Of a stretch of DNA of 64,000 nt, positions 43,610 through 53,300 are shown piece by piece. This DNA is from Oleiagrimonas sp963817755 (GTDB lineage Bacteria; Pseudomonadota; Gammaproteobacteria; Xanthomonadales; Rhodanobacteraceae): positions 1-64,000 of the forward strand of contig CAWFPB010000004.1 in NCBI GenBank assembly GCA_963817755.1, in the 5' to 3' direction. Made by a program: the position numbers and the translations under genes. The stretch's first letter is position 1; every line of letters starts with the position of its first letter. The notes under the pieces are model-generated. The model saw only the letters and a list, made by a program, of their open reading frames with translations, searched no databases and had not been told where the DNA came from.

Positions 43610-44824
43610 TCAGGGACTGTCCGGAGAAGGGTCGTACGGCTCCGGATTGAAGTGCAGCGCGATATTGGTCTCGTCGCCGACGATACCCAGACCGCTGACC
43701 CCTATCGGAGCCGCTTCCAGCGGATCCAGGCCCAGGTACGCTCCCAGATCCTGGTCGTTGATCGCGGCTGTGTAGAAGGCGCCCAATGACCGCTCGGTAG
43801 CCAGCAGGTAGAACGTCTGACTGAGGTGGGCCGAGTCCATCAGCAGGGCCTTGTAGGCCTTCTTGTGCCCGCGGTATTTCCAATGGTGCCGGTCGAAGCG
43901 TGCCACGTGGATGACTGCAGCCTGGGCTCGGGCGAAATAGTCCTGTCCGGCGGTCATGTCCATCAGCAGGTCACGCAGTTCCTGCTCGGGAACCGGCTTG
44001 AGCAGTTCCAGCGCGTGCCGGCTCATGTCGTAGTGGTAGATGCCCGACGCGAGGCCCTCCACCCGCATGATGAAGGGATACGGATCGATGGGCGTCAGCC
44101 CCCCGCCTGAAGCGCTGGTTCGCTTGACGGCCGTGGCCCCGGGGGCTAGCTCCCGGGTTCCCTGCGCGCCGAAGCAGCCGTACAGCAGGTATGCCAGTTC
44201 CGCCTGCGGCAGGGGCTTGACGGTGTCGAACACCCGGGTCGTGCGTCTCGCCTTGAGTATCCGTGCAAGCGGACTGTCGAAGTCAGGCAGTTGCAATGCA
44301 TGCGTAGCAATTGCGTCGGTGCGCCGCGGGAAATGCGTGGGCGGTGGTCCGTGCCGCTCCATGACCTTCTCAAGCCGGCCGCGGTGCGCCTCGGGCGTGT
44401 GCTCGAGGTCGATCGTCTCGTCGGCGACGCCGGTCCAGCGGGTCATGGCGTGGTACATCGCGGTCAGCTCGTGCCAGCCGACCGACTCCAGGCGTTCCTC
44501 GGCGGCCAGGATCGCCTGGCTGGCGCGGTCGCCCTCGACATCGGATAGCACGATGCGGCGGCGGACCAAGTCCTCCAGCGTCGCGGCATCGATGCGCCCG
44601 TCGTCCACCAGCTGTCCGGCTTCGGTCCATTCGCTGGAGGAGAGGCCGGCCAGAAGGCGCAGTTCCTCGCCCTGCACGCGCAGGCGCTCGCCGCTCAACG
44701 GGCACAGCAGCTGCGCGCTGGTCTCGTTGGCGAACTTCAGTTCCCCGCTGAACAGCTCGCCCAGGTCGGGCACCAGGTCATCGGCGACCTGAATGAAGCA
44801 GATACGGCGGCGACGCACGCGCAT
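43610..44824 (-). CDS. SagB-related FMN dehydrogenase (putative peptide maturation dehydrogenase)
   Basis: A 404-residue protein. Residues 1-160 form an N-terminal domain with no motif I recognise (starting MRVRRRRICFIQV). Residues about 180-395 are a nitroreductase/SagB-type flavin domain: ARILKARRTTRVFD, YLLYGCFGAQGTRE, KRTSASGGGLTPIDPYPF, GIYHYDMS, RGHKKAYKALLMDSAHLSQT and LGLDPLEAAPIGVSGLGIVG. SagB enzymes oxidise azolines to azoles in RiPPs; this subgroup is listed as 'putative peptide maturation dehydrogenase' (TIGR04511 from memory). No YcaO cyclodehydratase is nearby and the precursors lack Cys, so its chemistry is open. It lies upstream of the precursor array on the same strand. Confidence 0.85.
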   Translation of the reverse strand: MRVRRRRICFIQVADDLVPDLGELFSGELKFANETSAQLLCPLSGERLRVQGEELRLLAGLSSSEWTEAGQLVDDGRIDAATLEDLVRRRIVLSDVEGDRASQAILAAEERLESVGWHELTAMYHAMTRWTGVADETIDLEHTPEAHRGRLEKVMERHGPPPTHFPRRTDAIATHALQLPDFDSPLARILKARRTTRVFDTVKPLPQAELAYLLYGCFGAQGTRELAPGATAVKRTSASGGGLTPIDPYPFIMRVEGLASGIYHYDMSRHALELLKPVPEQELRDLLMDMTAGQDYFARAQAAVIHVARFDRHHWKYRGHKKAYKALLMDSAHLSQTFYLLATERSLGAFYTAAINDQDLGAYLGLDPLEAAPIGVSGLGIVGDETNIALHFNPEPYDPSPDSP

Positions 44825-44882
44825 GGAAGTCTCCTCGACGAGTTCGGTGGCGGGCCCGACATGCCCGGGCCCGATGAAAATA

Positions 44883-46733
44883 TCACGCCTGCTGCACCGG
44901 TTTCTCCGACGCCGGCGGCACCAGCGCGATCACCGTCGATCCGGGCCTGGGATCGAACTTGCGCTTGCTCGAGACCACGCGCAGGCCGCCGCGCTCGCCG
45001 ATGGAAAACAGCGGCACCGCATCCTCTCCATGGCGCTCCACGAACTGCGGCCAGTCGAAGGTGTCGGTCAGGCGCGTGGACTTGATGCGCCAGCCCCGGT
45101 CCATCAACTCGGCGAAACGGGCATGGGTCATGTCGTCGCCGAACAGCGCCGGCGCCAGCAGGTACCCGGCGAAATTGCGGCGGTCGTGCCGCTCCTCCGG
45201 GGCCAGGTTGCGCAGGCGGTAGACCCGCTCGCGGCCGAATTCCTGGCGGTAGTGCACCACCGCCAGGGAATTGAGTTCGCGGCGCGTGGACATGGCCAGC
45301 AGCCGGCCGATGCCGGTCAGGTCCATGTGGTGGTCGGCGTACTGCGAGGTCGGGCTGCCGAAGAAGGTGTCCAGGCCCTGCATGCGCGCGGCGCGGATGC
45401 CGTCCCAGTCGTCGTCGACCACCAGCACGCGCACCTCGACCGCCTTCAGCGCCGTGGCCACCGCGCGCGCCACCGGATCGGCGCCGAACACCATGACGCC
45501 GTCGGGCTCGGGTTCGGCCACGCCGAGCCATTTCGCCATGTGACGGGCGGTCGCGCTCTGTACCACCACCGTGCCGATGATCAGGCTGAATATCAGCGGC
45601 ACCAGGGCCTCGGCGCCGGGTACGTCCAGGGCTTCCAGGCGCAGGGCGAACAGCGCCGAGACCGCGGCGGCGACGATGCCGCGCGGGGCCACCCAGGCGA
45701 TCAGCGCGCGCTGGCGCCAGCTCAGGCCGCTGCCCAGCGTGGCCAGCACCGCCGACACCGGGCGCACCACGAACTGGGCCGCCAGGAACACCAGCGCGCC
45801 GCCCGCCAGCATGCCGTCCGGCAGCGGCCAGCGCAGGCGGGCGGCCAGCACCACGAACAGCAGCGAGACCAGCAGCGTGGACAGGTCTTCCTTGAAATCC
45901 ATGATGTGCTCGATGTGCACGTCGCGGCGGTTGCCGACCACGATGCCCATGATCGTCACCGCGAGCAGGCCCGATTCGTGGGTGACCGCGTTGGAGGCGG
46001 TGAACGCGCCGAGCACGGCGGCCATGGTGCCGAAGTTCTGCAGGTATTCGGGGATCAGGTGCCGGCGCAGCAGGAAGGCCAGCAGCACCGCGCCGACCAC
46101 GCCGATCACCACGCCGCTGGCGATGGTGGCGGCGAACACGCCCAGCGAATGCCCCTGCTCGCTGGACACGATGGCCTCGAACACCAGCACCGCGAACAGC
46201 GCGCCCAGCGGATCGATCACGATGCCTTCCCAGCGCAGCGTGTTGGCGACCTTGGCGTCCGGACGCAGGGTGCGCAGCATCGGCACGATGACGGTCGGTC
46301 CGGTGACGCATCCGAGGGCGCCGAACAGGAAGGCGATCGGCCAGGGCAGACCGGCGAACCAGTGCGCGGCCAGGGCCAGCATCAGCAGTGCCGCGATGGC
46401 GCCGTAGCTGACCAGGCCGCGCACCGCCCGCCCGATCCCGCTCAGTTCGTGGAACCGCAGCGTCATGCTGCCTTCGAACAGGATCAGCGCCACCGCCAGC
46501 GACACGGCCGGAAACAGCCAGTCGCCCAGCAGCCGGTCCGGATCGACCAGGCCGGTCACCGGTCCCAGCACGATGCCGGCGATCAGCAGGAACAGGATGG
46601 CCGGAAGCTTGACCCGCCACGCCAGCCATTGCGCCGCGAAGCCGATCACCAGCAACAGCGTGAGCATCAAGGCGGGATGAACGATCACGGGATGGGCGCT
46701 TCCGTACGGGCCGTGCTGTGATGGTAACGGCAT
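44883..46733 (-). CDS. CPA1-type cation:proton antiporter with RCK (TrkA-N/C) domains
   Basis: A protein of up to 616 residues. The first 400 contain 12-13 membrane helices of the Na+/H+ exchanger fold (LPAILFLLIAGIVLGPVTGL, GCVTGPTVIVPMLRTLRPDA, EGIVIDPLGALFAVLVFEAI). A cytoplasmic nucleotide-binding RCK domain (VMVFGADPVARAVATALKAV, VLVVDDDWDGIRAARMQGLD) and a TrkA-C-like end follow. It should exchange Na+ or K+ for H+ and sense NAD(H) or a similar nucleotide. The start is uncertain; a GTG before HPALML would remove 16 residues. The gene is 58 bp upstream of the dehydrogenase on the same strand, but I see no functional link. Confidence 0.9.
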   Translation of the reverse strand: MPLPSQHGPYGSAHPVIVHPALMLTLLLVIGFAAQWLAWRVKLPAILFLLIAGIVLGPVTGLVDPDRLLGDWLFPAVSLAVALILFEGSMTLRFHELSGIGRAVRGLVSYGAIAALLMLALAAHWFAGLPWPIAFLFGALGCVTGPTVIVPMLRTLRPDAKVANTLRWEGIVIDPLGALFAVLVFEAIVSSEQGHSLGVFAATIASGVVIGVVGAVLLAFLLRRHLIPEYLQNFGTMAAVLGAFTASNAVTHESGLLAVTIMGIVVGNRRDVHIEHIMDFKEDLSTLLVSLLFVVLAARLRWPLPDGMLAGGALVFLAAQFVVRPVSAVLATLGSGLSWRQRALIAWVAPRGIVAAAVSALFALRLEALDVPGAEALVPLIFSLIIGTVVVQSATARHMAKWLGVAEPEPDGVMVFGADPVARAVATALKAVEVRVLVVDDDWDGIRAARMQGLDTFFGSPTSQYADHHMDLTGIGRLLAMSTRRELNSLAVVHYRQEFGRERVYRLRNLAPEERHDRRNFAGYLLAPALFGDDMTHARFAELMDRGWRIKSTRLTDTFDWPQFVERHGEDAVPLFSIGERGGLRVVSSKRKFDPRPGSTVIALVPPASEKPVQQA

Positions 46734-46881
46734 TCGGCACGTCGGGGGTGTGACTCGACCGCAGCTCAGCCGGCTGGTGCCAGCAGCATGCGGGCGAAAG
46801 GTGTACGGGAGTCGGGGGAAGTGCCGATCCCCGGTACCGGATGCGGGGGGAGGGGGATCCGATACCGGGGCGGCTGGGGGA

Positions 46882-46904
46882 GTCGGGTACTTTGCATACC
46901 CGAC
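46882..46904 (-). terminator. Hairpin after comM
   Basis: GTCGGGTA (46882-46889) and TACCCGAC (46897-46904) form a perfect 8-bp stem with a 7-base loop, about 80 bp after the comM stop on the minus strand. No clear T-run. The remaining part of the gap 46734-46982 is G-rich with CCGGTACCGG-like dyads and no gene. Confidence 0.4.
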
Positions 46905-46982
46905 AGTTCAATTATCCGCGGCGCCCCGTACCCGGTCAAGCGACCATGGGTCTCGAATGGCGAACACATTGTCCACGAAAGA

Positions 46983-48491
46983 TCACACGTCGATCCGGCG
47001 CAACTGCAGGGCCTCGGCCAGGTGTTCGCGGTTCACGCAGGCGGCGGAACCCTCCAGATCGGCGATCGTGCGTGCCACCCGCAGCACGCGATGGTAGGCG
47101 CGCGCCGAAAGATGCAGCTTCTCCAGCGTCTGCTGCAGCCAGGAACGTTCCCGCTCGCCCAGGGCGCAGTCGCGTTCCAGCTCGTGGGTGGTGATTTCGG
47201 CATTGGGACGCCCGGCGCGCAACAGGGCCTGCCGGCGCGCCGCGATCACACGCGATCGAACACTGGCGCTGTCCTCGTCCGCACGCTCGCCACGCGGCCC
47301 GGTCATTTCCTGCAGCGGCACCCGCGGCACTTCCACCTGCAGATCGATGCGGTCCAGCAGGGGGCCCGACAGACGCCCCCGGTAGCGCGCCACCTGGTCC
47401 GGCGTGCAGCGGCAGCGTCCGCCGGGATCGCCGGCGTGCCCGCAGGGACACGGGTTCATCGCCGCGATCAGCTGGAACTGGGCCGGAAACGTGTTCTGGC
47501 GGGCCGCCCGCGAAATCACGATACGGCCCGACTCCATGGGCTCGCGCAGCACCTCGAGCACGCGGCGCTCGAACTCGGGCAACTCATCCAGGAACAGCAC
47601 GCCGTGGTGGGCCAGGGAAATTTCCCCGGGCCGCGGGCGCGATCCACCGCCGACCAGGGCGGCGGCCGAGGCCGTATGGTGCGGGGCGCGGAACGGACGC
47701 CGCCGCCAGGTCGCCGGATCGACCGGCTCCCCGGCCACCGAACGCACGGCGCATGATTCCAGGGCATCGGATTCGCCCAGCGGCGGCAGGATGCCGGCCA
47801 GGCGCTCGGCCAGCATGGTCTTGCCGGTACCCGGCGGCCCGATCAGCAGCAGGTGATGGCCGCCGGCTGCGGCAATTTCCAGCGCGCGCCGGGCCAGCGG
47901 CTGGCCGCGTACATCGGCCAGGTCCGGAATGAAGGGGCCACTGTCGACCTCGGGGTCCGCCTGCGGCCTGTCCAGCTGTTCCTCGCCGCGCAGCCAGGCG
48001 CAGACCTGGGCCAGCGAATCGGCCACCAGGACGTCAGCTTCGGCCACCAGCGCGGCCTCGGCGGCATTGGCGCGCGGTACGATCACCCGACGCTGGCGCT
48101 TGCCGGCCTGCAGCAGCGCCGGCAGCACGCCGGCCACCGGACGCAGCTCGCCCGACAGCGCCAGCTCGCCCAGGAATTCGCAATCATGCAGGCACTTGCG
48201 CGGTACCTGGTTGCCGGCCGCGAGGATGCCCAGTGCGATGGCCAGGTCGAAGCGACCGCCGTCCTTGGGCAGCTCGGCCGGCGCCAGGTTCACCGTGACG
48301 CGTCGCTGGGGATACTCGAAACCGGTGTTCTGGATGGCCACCTTGACGCGATCGCGCGCCTCGCGCACGGCGGCCTCGGGCAGGCCGACGATGAAGGTGT
48401 TGGGCAGGCCGCCGGAGAGGTTGACCTCGACCAGGACCTGCGGCGCGCTGACACCTTCCTGCGCGCGGCTGAGGATGACCGAAAGACTCAT
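46983..48491 (-). CDS. comM: ComM/YifB-family AAA+ ATPase (Mg-chelatase-like)
   Basis: A 502-residue hexameric helicase that promotes branch migration during natural transformation. The N-terminal domain has MSLSVILSRAQEGVSAPQVL, VNLSGGLPNTFIVGLPEAAV and PQRRVTVNLAPAELPKDGG. The AAA+ core has Walker A (LLIGPPGTGKTMLAERL), Walker B (GVLFLDELPEF) and the cysteine motif AMNPCPCGHAGDPGGRCRC; the C-terminal Mg-chelatase domain ends YHRVLRVARTIADLEGS. The start 48491 is where homologues begin. Presence of ComM suggests competence potential. Confidence 0.95.
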   Translation of the reverse strand: MSLSVILSRAQEGVSAPQVLVEVNLSGGLPNTFIVGLPEAAVREARDRVKVAIQNTGFEYPQRRVTVNLAPAELPKDGGRFDLAIALGILAAGNQVPRKCLHDCEFLGELALSGELRPVAGVLPALLQAGKRQRRVIVPRANAAEAALVAEADVLVADSLAQVCAWLRGEEQLDRPQADPEVDSGPFIPDLADVRGQPLARRALEIAAAGGHHLLLIGPPGTGKTMLAERLAGILPPLGESDALESCAVRSVAGEPVDPATWRRRPFRAPHHTASAAALVGGGSRPRPGEISLAHHGVLFLDELPEFERRVLEVLREPMESGRIVISRAARQNTFPAQFQLIAAMNPCPCGHAGDPGGRCRCTPDQVARYRGRLSGPLLDRIDLQVEVPRVPLQEMTGPRGERADEDSASVRSRVIAARRQALLRAGRPNAEITTHELERDCALGERERSWLQQTLEKLHLSARAYHRVLRVARTIADLEGSAACVNREHLAEALQLRRIDV

Positions 48492-48588
48492 GCGCGGCAG
48501 TGTCCCATCCATGGTATCGGTGTCGCGGTCCGACGTGCTGTGCTCAACGCTCGCGTGCTCCCTGCGTTCGTCCTCCCGCCACCCGGCG

Positions 48589-48657
48589 AAAAAAAGCCGC
48601 CCCCGATCTTTGACTCGGGGTGAGGTGACGGATCGAGGGCGGTCTCCCGGGAGGCGG
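48589..48657 (-). terminator. Factor-independent terminator of ubiK
   Basis: On the minus strand CCGCCCTCGATC (48642-48631) pairs with GATCGGGGGCGG (48608-48597), and seven Ts follow (complement of 48595-48589). A second palindrome, CTCCCGGGAG, lies at its base (about 48644-48653). It is 14 bp or more after the ubiK stop and so separates ubiK from comM. Confidence 0.75.
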
Positions 48658-48670
48658 CTGTACTGGATGC

Positions 48671-48928
48671 TCAGTGGCCGTTGTCGGCCAGTCGTGCCTC
48701 GAGTTCGGCGATGCGTCGTTCGCACTGCTCCACGTGTTCGCGGGTGCGGGCCAGGACCTGACGCTGGACGTCGAACTCTTCACGCGTTACCAGATCGAGG
48801 CGGCGCAATCCCTGCGCCAGCACGTCACGAAAGTTGTCCGCCAGATCCTCGCGCGCCTGCGCAAGCCCCGGGGGGACCGCGTTCGCGAGCCGCTGCGCGA
48901 TGGCGTCTATGGACTGGACATCAATCAT
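48671..48928 (-). CDS. ubiK: Ubiquinone biosynthesis accessory factor UbiK
   Basis: An 85-residue protein of the UbiK/YqiC (BMFP) family. The N-terminal half contains the family pattern IDAIAQRLANAVPPGLAQAR and DLADNFRDVLAQGLRRLDLV followed by TREEFDVQRQVLARTRE; the C-terminal half is a coiled coil (CERRIAELEARLADNGH). UbiK works with UbiJ (gene at 23224) in organising the soluble Ubi complex. It is divergent from glnK, a layout common in this group. Confidence 0.93.
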   Translation of the reverse strand: MIDVQSIDAIAQRLANAVPPGLAQAREDLADNFRDVLAQGLRRLDLVTREEFDVQRQVLARTREHVEQCERRIAELEARLADNGH

Positions 48929-49111
48929 GGCAGCACCTCGAAACTCTTGCGGTCAGTGTGGATGCGCCAGCATAACGACGCCATCGGGGGATTGCATCAG
49001 AACGTGTAGGGTTTTGCCTACACGACGGTCTGCCGGGTCGGGCGACCCGGCCATCGCGCCGGCATTGCCGGTATAGTGTGCGCCCACATCCATCGCAGTT
49101 CCGGATCCGGC

Positions 49112-49450
49112 ATGAAGCTGATCACCGCCATCATCAAGCCGTTCAAGCTCGACGACGTGCGCGAGGCCCTGGCCGACGTGGGCGTGCAGGGGCTGACCGT
49201 GACCGAGGTCAAGGGCTTCGGCCGCCAGAAGGGCCATACCGAGCTCTACCGCGGGGCCGAGTACGTGGTCGACTTCCTGCCCAAGATCAAGCTCGAGGCC
49301 GCCGTGCCCGGAGAACTGCTGGACCGCGCCGTGGAGGCCATCCAGCAGTCCGCGCGCACCGGCAAGGTCGGCGACGGCAAGATCTTCGTCAGCTCCCTGG
49401 AACAGGTGATCCGCATCCGCACCGGCGAACTCGACGCCGACGCGCTCTGA
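49112..49450 (+). CDS. Nitrogen regulatory protein P-II (GlnB/GlnK)
   Basis: A 112-residue P-II signal protein, full length. The T-loop (37-55) includes KGHTELYRGAEYVVDFLPK with the uridylylation site Tyr51; the B-loop is TGKVGDGKIFV and the C-terminal IRIRTGELDADAL is typical. It reports nitrogen and 2-oxoglutarate status to glutamine synthetase adenylyltransferase, NtrB and sometimes AmtB. A possible -10, TATAGT, is at 49072-49077. The ammonium transporter gene that often follows glnK is absent; gpmA lies convergently 13 bp away. GlnB and GlnK cannot be told apart on sequence. Confidence 0.95.
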   Translation: MKLITAIIKPFKLDDVREALADVGVQGLTVTEVKGFGRQKGHTELYRGAEYVVDFLPKIKLEAAVPGELLDRAVEAIQQSARTGKVGDGKIFVSSLEQVIRIRTGELDADAL

Positions 49451-49463
49451 CCGGAAGGTCGCT

Positions 49464-50210
49464 TCAGCCCTTGGCCTTGCCCTGGTTGGCCACGGCCTGC
49501 ATCTTCGCCTTCAGCGCCTCGGGATCGCCCAGGTAGTAGTGCTGGACCGGCTTCATGTCGGCGTCGAACCGGTACACCAGCGGCACGCCATTGGGGATGT
49601 TGACCCCGGCGATGTCGGCGTCGGAGATGCCGTCCAGGAACTTCACCAGGGCTCGCATGGAATTGCCGTGTGCGGCCACCAGCACGCGCTGCCCGGAACG
49701 GATCGCCGGGGCCAGGACTTCATGCCAGTAGGGCAGCACGCGCGCCACGGTGTCCTTCAGGCATTCGGTCAGCGGCACCTGCGACGGCTCCAGGCCCGCG
49801 TAGCGCGGGTCGCCGGCGAACGGGTTGTCGGCCACGTCCAGGGCCGGCGGCGGCGTGTCGTAGCTGCGCCGCCACTCATGCACCTGCTCGTCACCGTACT
49901 TTTCCGCAGTCTCGGCCTTGTTCAGGCCGGTCAGCGCGCCGTAGTGGCGCTCGTTCAGGCGCCAGTCGGTGACCACCGGCAGCCACATGCGGTCCATCAC
50001 GTCCTGCACGTGCCACAACGTGCGCACCGCGCGCTTGAGCACGGAGGTGTGGGCGATGTCGAAATCGAAGCCGGCCTCCAGCAGCAAGCGTCCGGCCTCG
50101 CGCGCCTCGGCGGCACCCTGTTCGGTGAGGTCGACATCGGCCCAGCCGGTGAAGCGATTCTCCAGGTTCCACTGCGACTGGCCGTGGCGGATCAGGACGA
50201 GGGTGTGCAT
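49464..50210 (-). CDS. gpmA: 2,3-bisphosphoglycerate-dependent phosphoglycerate mutase
   Basis: A 248-residue glycolytic mutase interconverting 3- and 2-phosphoglycerate. The catalytic histidine is in LVLIRHGQSQWNLENRFTGW near residue 8; the second one is in VLVAAHGNSMRALVKFL. VDLTEQGAAEAREAG and ERHYGALTGLNKAETAEKYG are further family signatures. Start 50210 is where homologues begin. Confidence 0.96.
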   Translation of the reverse strand: MHTLVLIRHGQSQWNLENRFTGWADVDLTEQGAAEAREAGRLLLEAGFDFDIAHTSVLKRAVRTLWHVQDVMDRMWLPVVTDWRLNERHYGALTGLNKAETAEKYGDEQVHEWRRSYDTPPPALDVADNPFAGDPRYAGLEPSQVPLTECLKDTVARVLPYWHEVLAPAIRSGQRVLVAAHGNSMRALVKFLDGISDADIAGVNIPNGVPLVYRFDADMKPVQHYYLGDPEALKAKMQAVANQGKAKG

Positions 50211-50368
50211 GACGACGGTCCGGATGAAAACGACTAGGATGCGTTCCTCGGCGCGGAGCGTCAACGCAGGTATCCTTCGGCACGGACCTGGAACGCGAAC
50301 GTGACATTGGTCACGGCCGACTTCCAGCACGCGCGCACCCGACCGAAGGACCGGCACACTCCCCCGAC

Positions 50369-53300
50369 ATGAACCTGTTCGCTCCCATGATCCGCCGCCC
50401 GGCGGGCATCACGCTGCTCGCCATCGGATTGCTGCTGGGTGGCATCGTCGCGTATTTCCGGCTGGGCGTGGCGGCCCTGCCGCAGCTGGATATCCCGGCG
50501 GTGTTCGTGCAGGTCTCGCTGCCCGGCGCCAGCGCCAACACCATGGCCACCACCGTGGCGGCGCCGCTGGAGCGGCACCTGGGTCGCATCGCCGGCATCC
50601 GGGACATGCGCTCGACCAGTTCCAACGGCAGCACCTTCGTGCTGCTGCAGTTCGACTTCAACCGCAACATCGACGCTGCCGCGCGCGAGGTGCAGGCCGC
50701 GATCAACGCGTCCACGCCGGACCTTCCCTCCAACCTGCCGCGGGCGCCGCAGCTGTTCAAGTTCAACACCGACCAGATCCCGGTCCTGCTGGTGGCGCTG
50801 ACGTCGGTGTCGCAGACGCCCTCGCACCTGTTCGACCTGGCCAACCGCATCCTCTCGCCGCGCATCTCGCAGATTCCGGGCGTCGGGCGCGTGCAGGTGT
50901 TCGGCAGCGCGCCGCCGGCGATCCGCGTGGACATGAACCTGGATGCCATGTCCGCCAAGGGCATCACCAGCGACGACGTGCGCAACGCGCTGAACGCGGC
51001 CAACGTCAACGCCCCGCTGGGCACCATCGAGCAGGGCCAGCGCCAGTTCATGGTGGAGGCCAACGACCAGCTGCACACCGCCACCGATTTTTCCCGCATC
51101 GTGATCGCCCAACGCAGTGGGGTGCCGGTGTACCTGGGCGACATTGCGCACGTGTACAGCGCCGCCGAAGACCTGCACCAGGCCGCATGGCTCAACGGCC
51201 ATCGCGCAATCCTGCTGCAGATCAGCAAGCGCCCCGGCGCCAACGCCCTGGCCACGGTCGACGCGATCAAGGCCCGCCTGCCGCAACTGTCGGCCTGGCT
51301 GCCGGCGGACGTGCACGTCAAGCCGCTGTTCGACCTGACCGTGACCACGCGCTCGTCGATCCACGAGATCGAGATCACGCTGCTGATCAGTGTCGCCCTG
51401 GTGGTGCTGGTGATGCTGCTGTTCCTGCGCCGCACCGGCCCGACCCTGATCGCCGCGATCAGCGTACCGCTGTCGCTGGCCGGCGCGTTCGTCACCATGT
51501 ACGTGCTCGGCTACACGCTCAACAATCTGTCGATGATGGCGCTGGTGGTGTGCGTGGGCTTCGTGGTCGACGACGCCATCGTGGTGATCGAGAACATCGT
51601 GCGCCACATGGAAGCCGGCGAGACTCCGATGCAGGCGGCCCTGCGTGGCGTGCGCGAGATCGGCTTCACGGTGATCTCGATCACCGTCTCGCTGCTGGCG
51701 GTGTTCGCGCCGCTGCTGTTCGAGAACAGCATGTTCGGCATGATCATGCGCGAGTTCTCCGTGACCCTGGCCGCGGCCGTGGTGATCTCGGCGGTGGTGT
51801 CGCTGACCCTCACCCCGGCGCTGTGCGCCCACCACCTGCGCCACAACAGCATCCCGCATGCGCACGAGCGCTCGCGCTGGCAGCGCGCCCTGGAACGCTT
51901 CGACGATGCGGTCCTGGGCCTGTACCGACGAACCCTGGACTGGGCCCTGCATCATCGTCGCCTGATGCGCTGGCAGCCGATCCTGCTGCTGGCCATGACC
52001 GTGGGCCTGGGCATCCTCACCTTCAAGGTCGTCGGCGGCACCTTCATGCCGGCCCAGGACACCGGTCTGCTGCGCGTCAATGTCACCGCCGATACCGACG
52101 TTTCGCCTGCGGCCATGACCCGCCGTCTGCAGAACGTGGCGCGCATCGTGCAGCGCGACCCGGCCGTGGCCAACGTCTCCTCGTTCCTCGGCGGCGGCGG
52201 CGGCGCGGTCGGCAACAACGGTCAGCTGTTCATCGACCTCAAGCCCTACGGCAGCAGCCCGGGCGACCGGCCGCTGAAATCCCACGCCATCATCGAACGC
52301 ATGCGCAAACGCCTGGGAACGATTCCCGGCGTGCGCTGCTACGTGAACAACGTGCAATTCCTCGGCGGCGGGGGCGGCGGCGGCAACAGCAAGGGCCAGT
52401 ACAGCTTCCAGCTTCGCGGCGACGACCCCGTGGCCCTGCAGCAATGGACCATGCGACTGGAAAACGTGCTGCGCAAGCAACCGCAGCTGCGCGACATCAG
52501 CAGCGACTATGACGACGTCGCCGTGCAGCAGACGGTGGAGATCAACCGTGACCGCGCCGCACGCCTGGGCGTGAGCGTGGCAAGCATCGACGCGGCCCTG
52601 TACGGCGCCTTCGGCCAGCAGCCGGTGTCCACCATCTATACCGACAACAACGAATACCGCGTGGTCCTCAGTGCGGCTTCGCGGCAGATTCTCACGCCCG
52701 ACTCGCTACTGAAACTGTACGTCATGGGCCAGGGCGGACAGCGCATCCCGCTATCGACCCTGGCCCACCTCCAGCCCACGGTGATCCCGCCGCAGGTGGT
52801 GCATGAATCGCAACTGATGGCGGCGACCATCAACTACGACATCAAGCCCGGCACGGCGCAGAGCCAGGCCATCGACCTGATCAAGGCGCAGGCTCAGGGC
52901 CTGGGGCTGCCCGAAAGCGTGCGCGTGGACTTCACTGGCGACAACCAGCGCCTGCAGCAACTGCAGTCGAACATGTTCACGCTGTTCATTGCCTCGATCC
53001 TGGCCATGTACCTGGTGCTGGGCATCCTCTACGAGAGCCTGCGCCACCCGTTGACCATCCTGTCCACGCTGCCGGCCGCCAGCGTCGGCGCGGTTGCCGC
53101 GATGCTGATGACCGACACCAAGCTGTCGCTGATCGCCGCCATCGCCATGCTGCTGCTGATCGGCATCGTCAAGAAGAACGCCATCCTGATGGTGGATTTC
53201 GCCCTCGATGCCGAGCGGAACCGCGGCCTGGATCCGGTCCAGGCCATCCGCGAAGCGGCGCTGACCCGCTTCCGCCCGATCCTGATGACCACCCTGGTGG

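Noticed and set aside
44737..46911. Very long minus- and plus-strand frames overlapping the antiporter (and similarly over pga, rdgC and the RND gene)
   Set aside because: These are high-GC shadow frames. The antiporter frame has membrane helices and RCK motifs; the others are Arg/Pro/His-rich without motifs.
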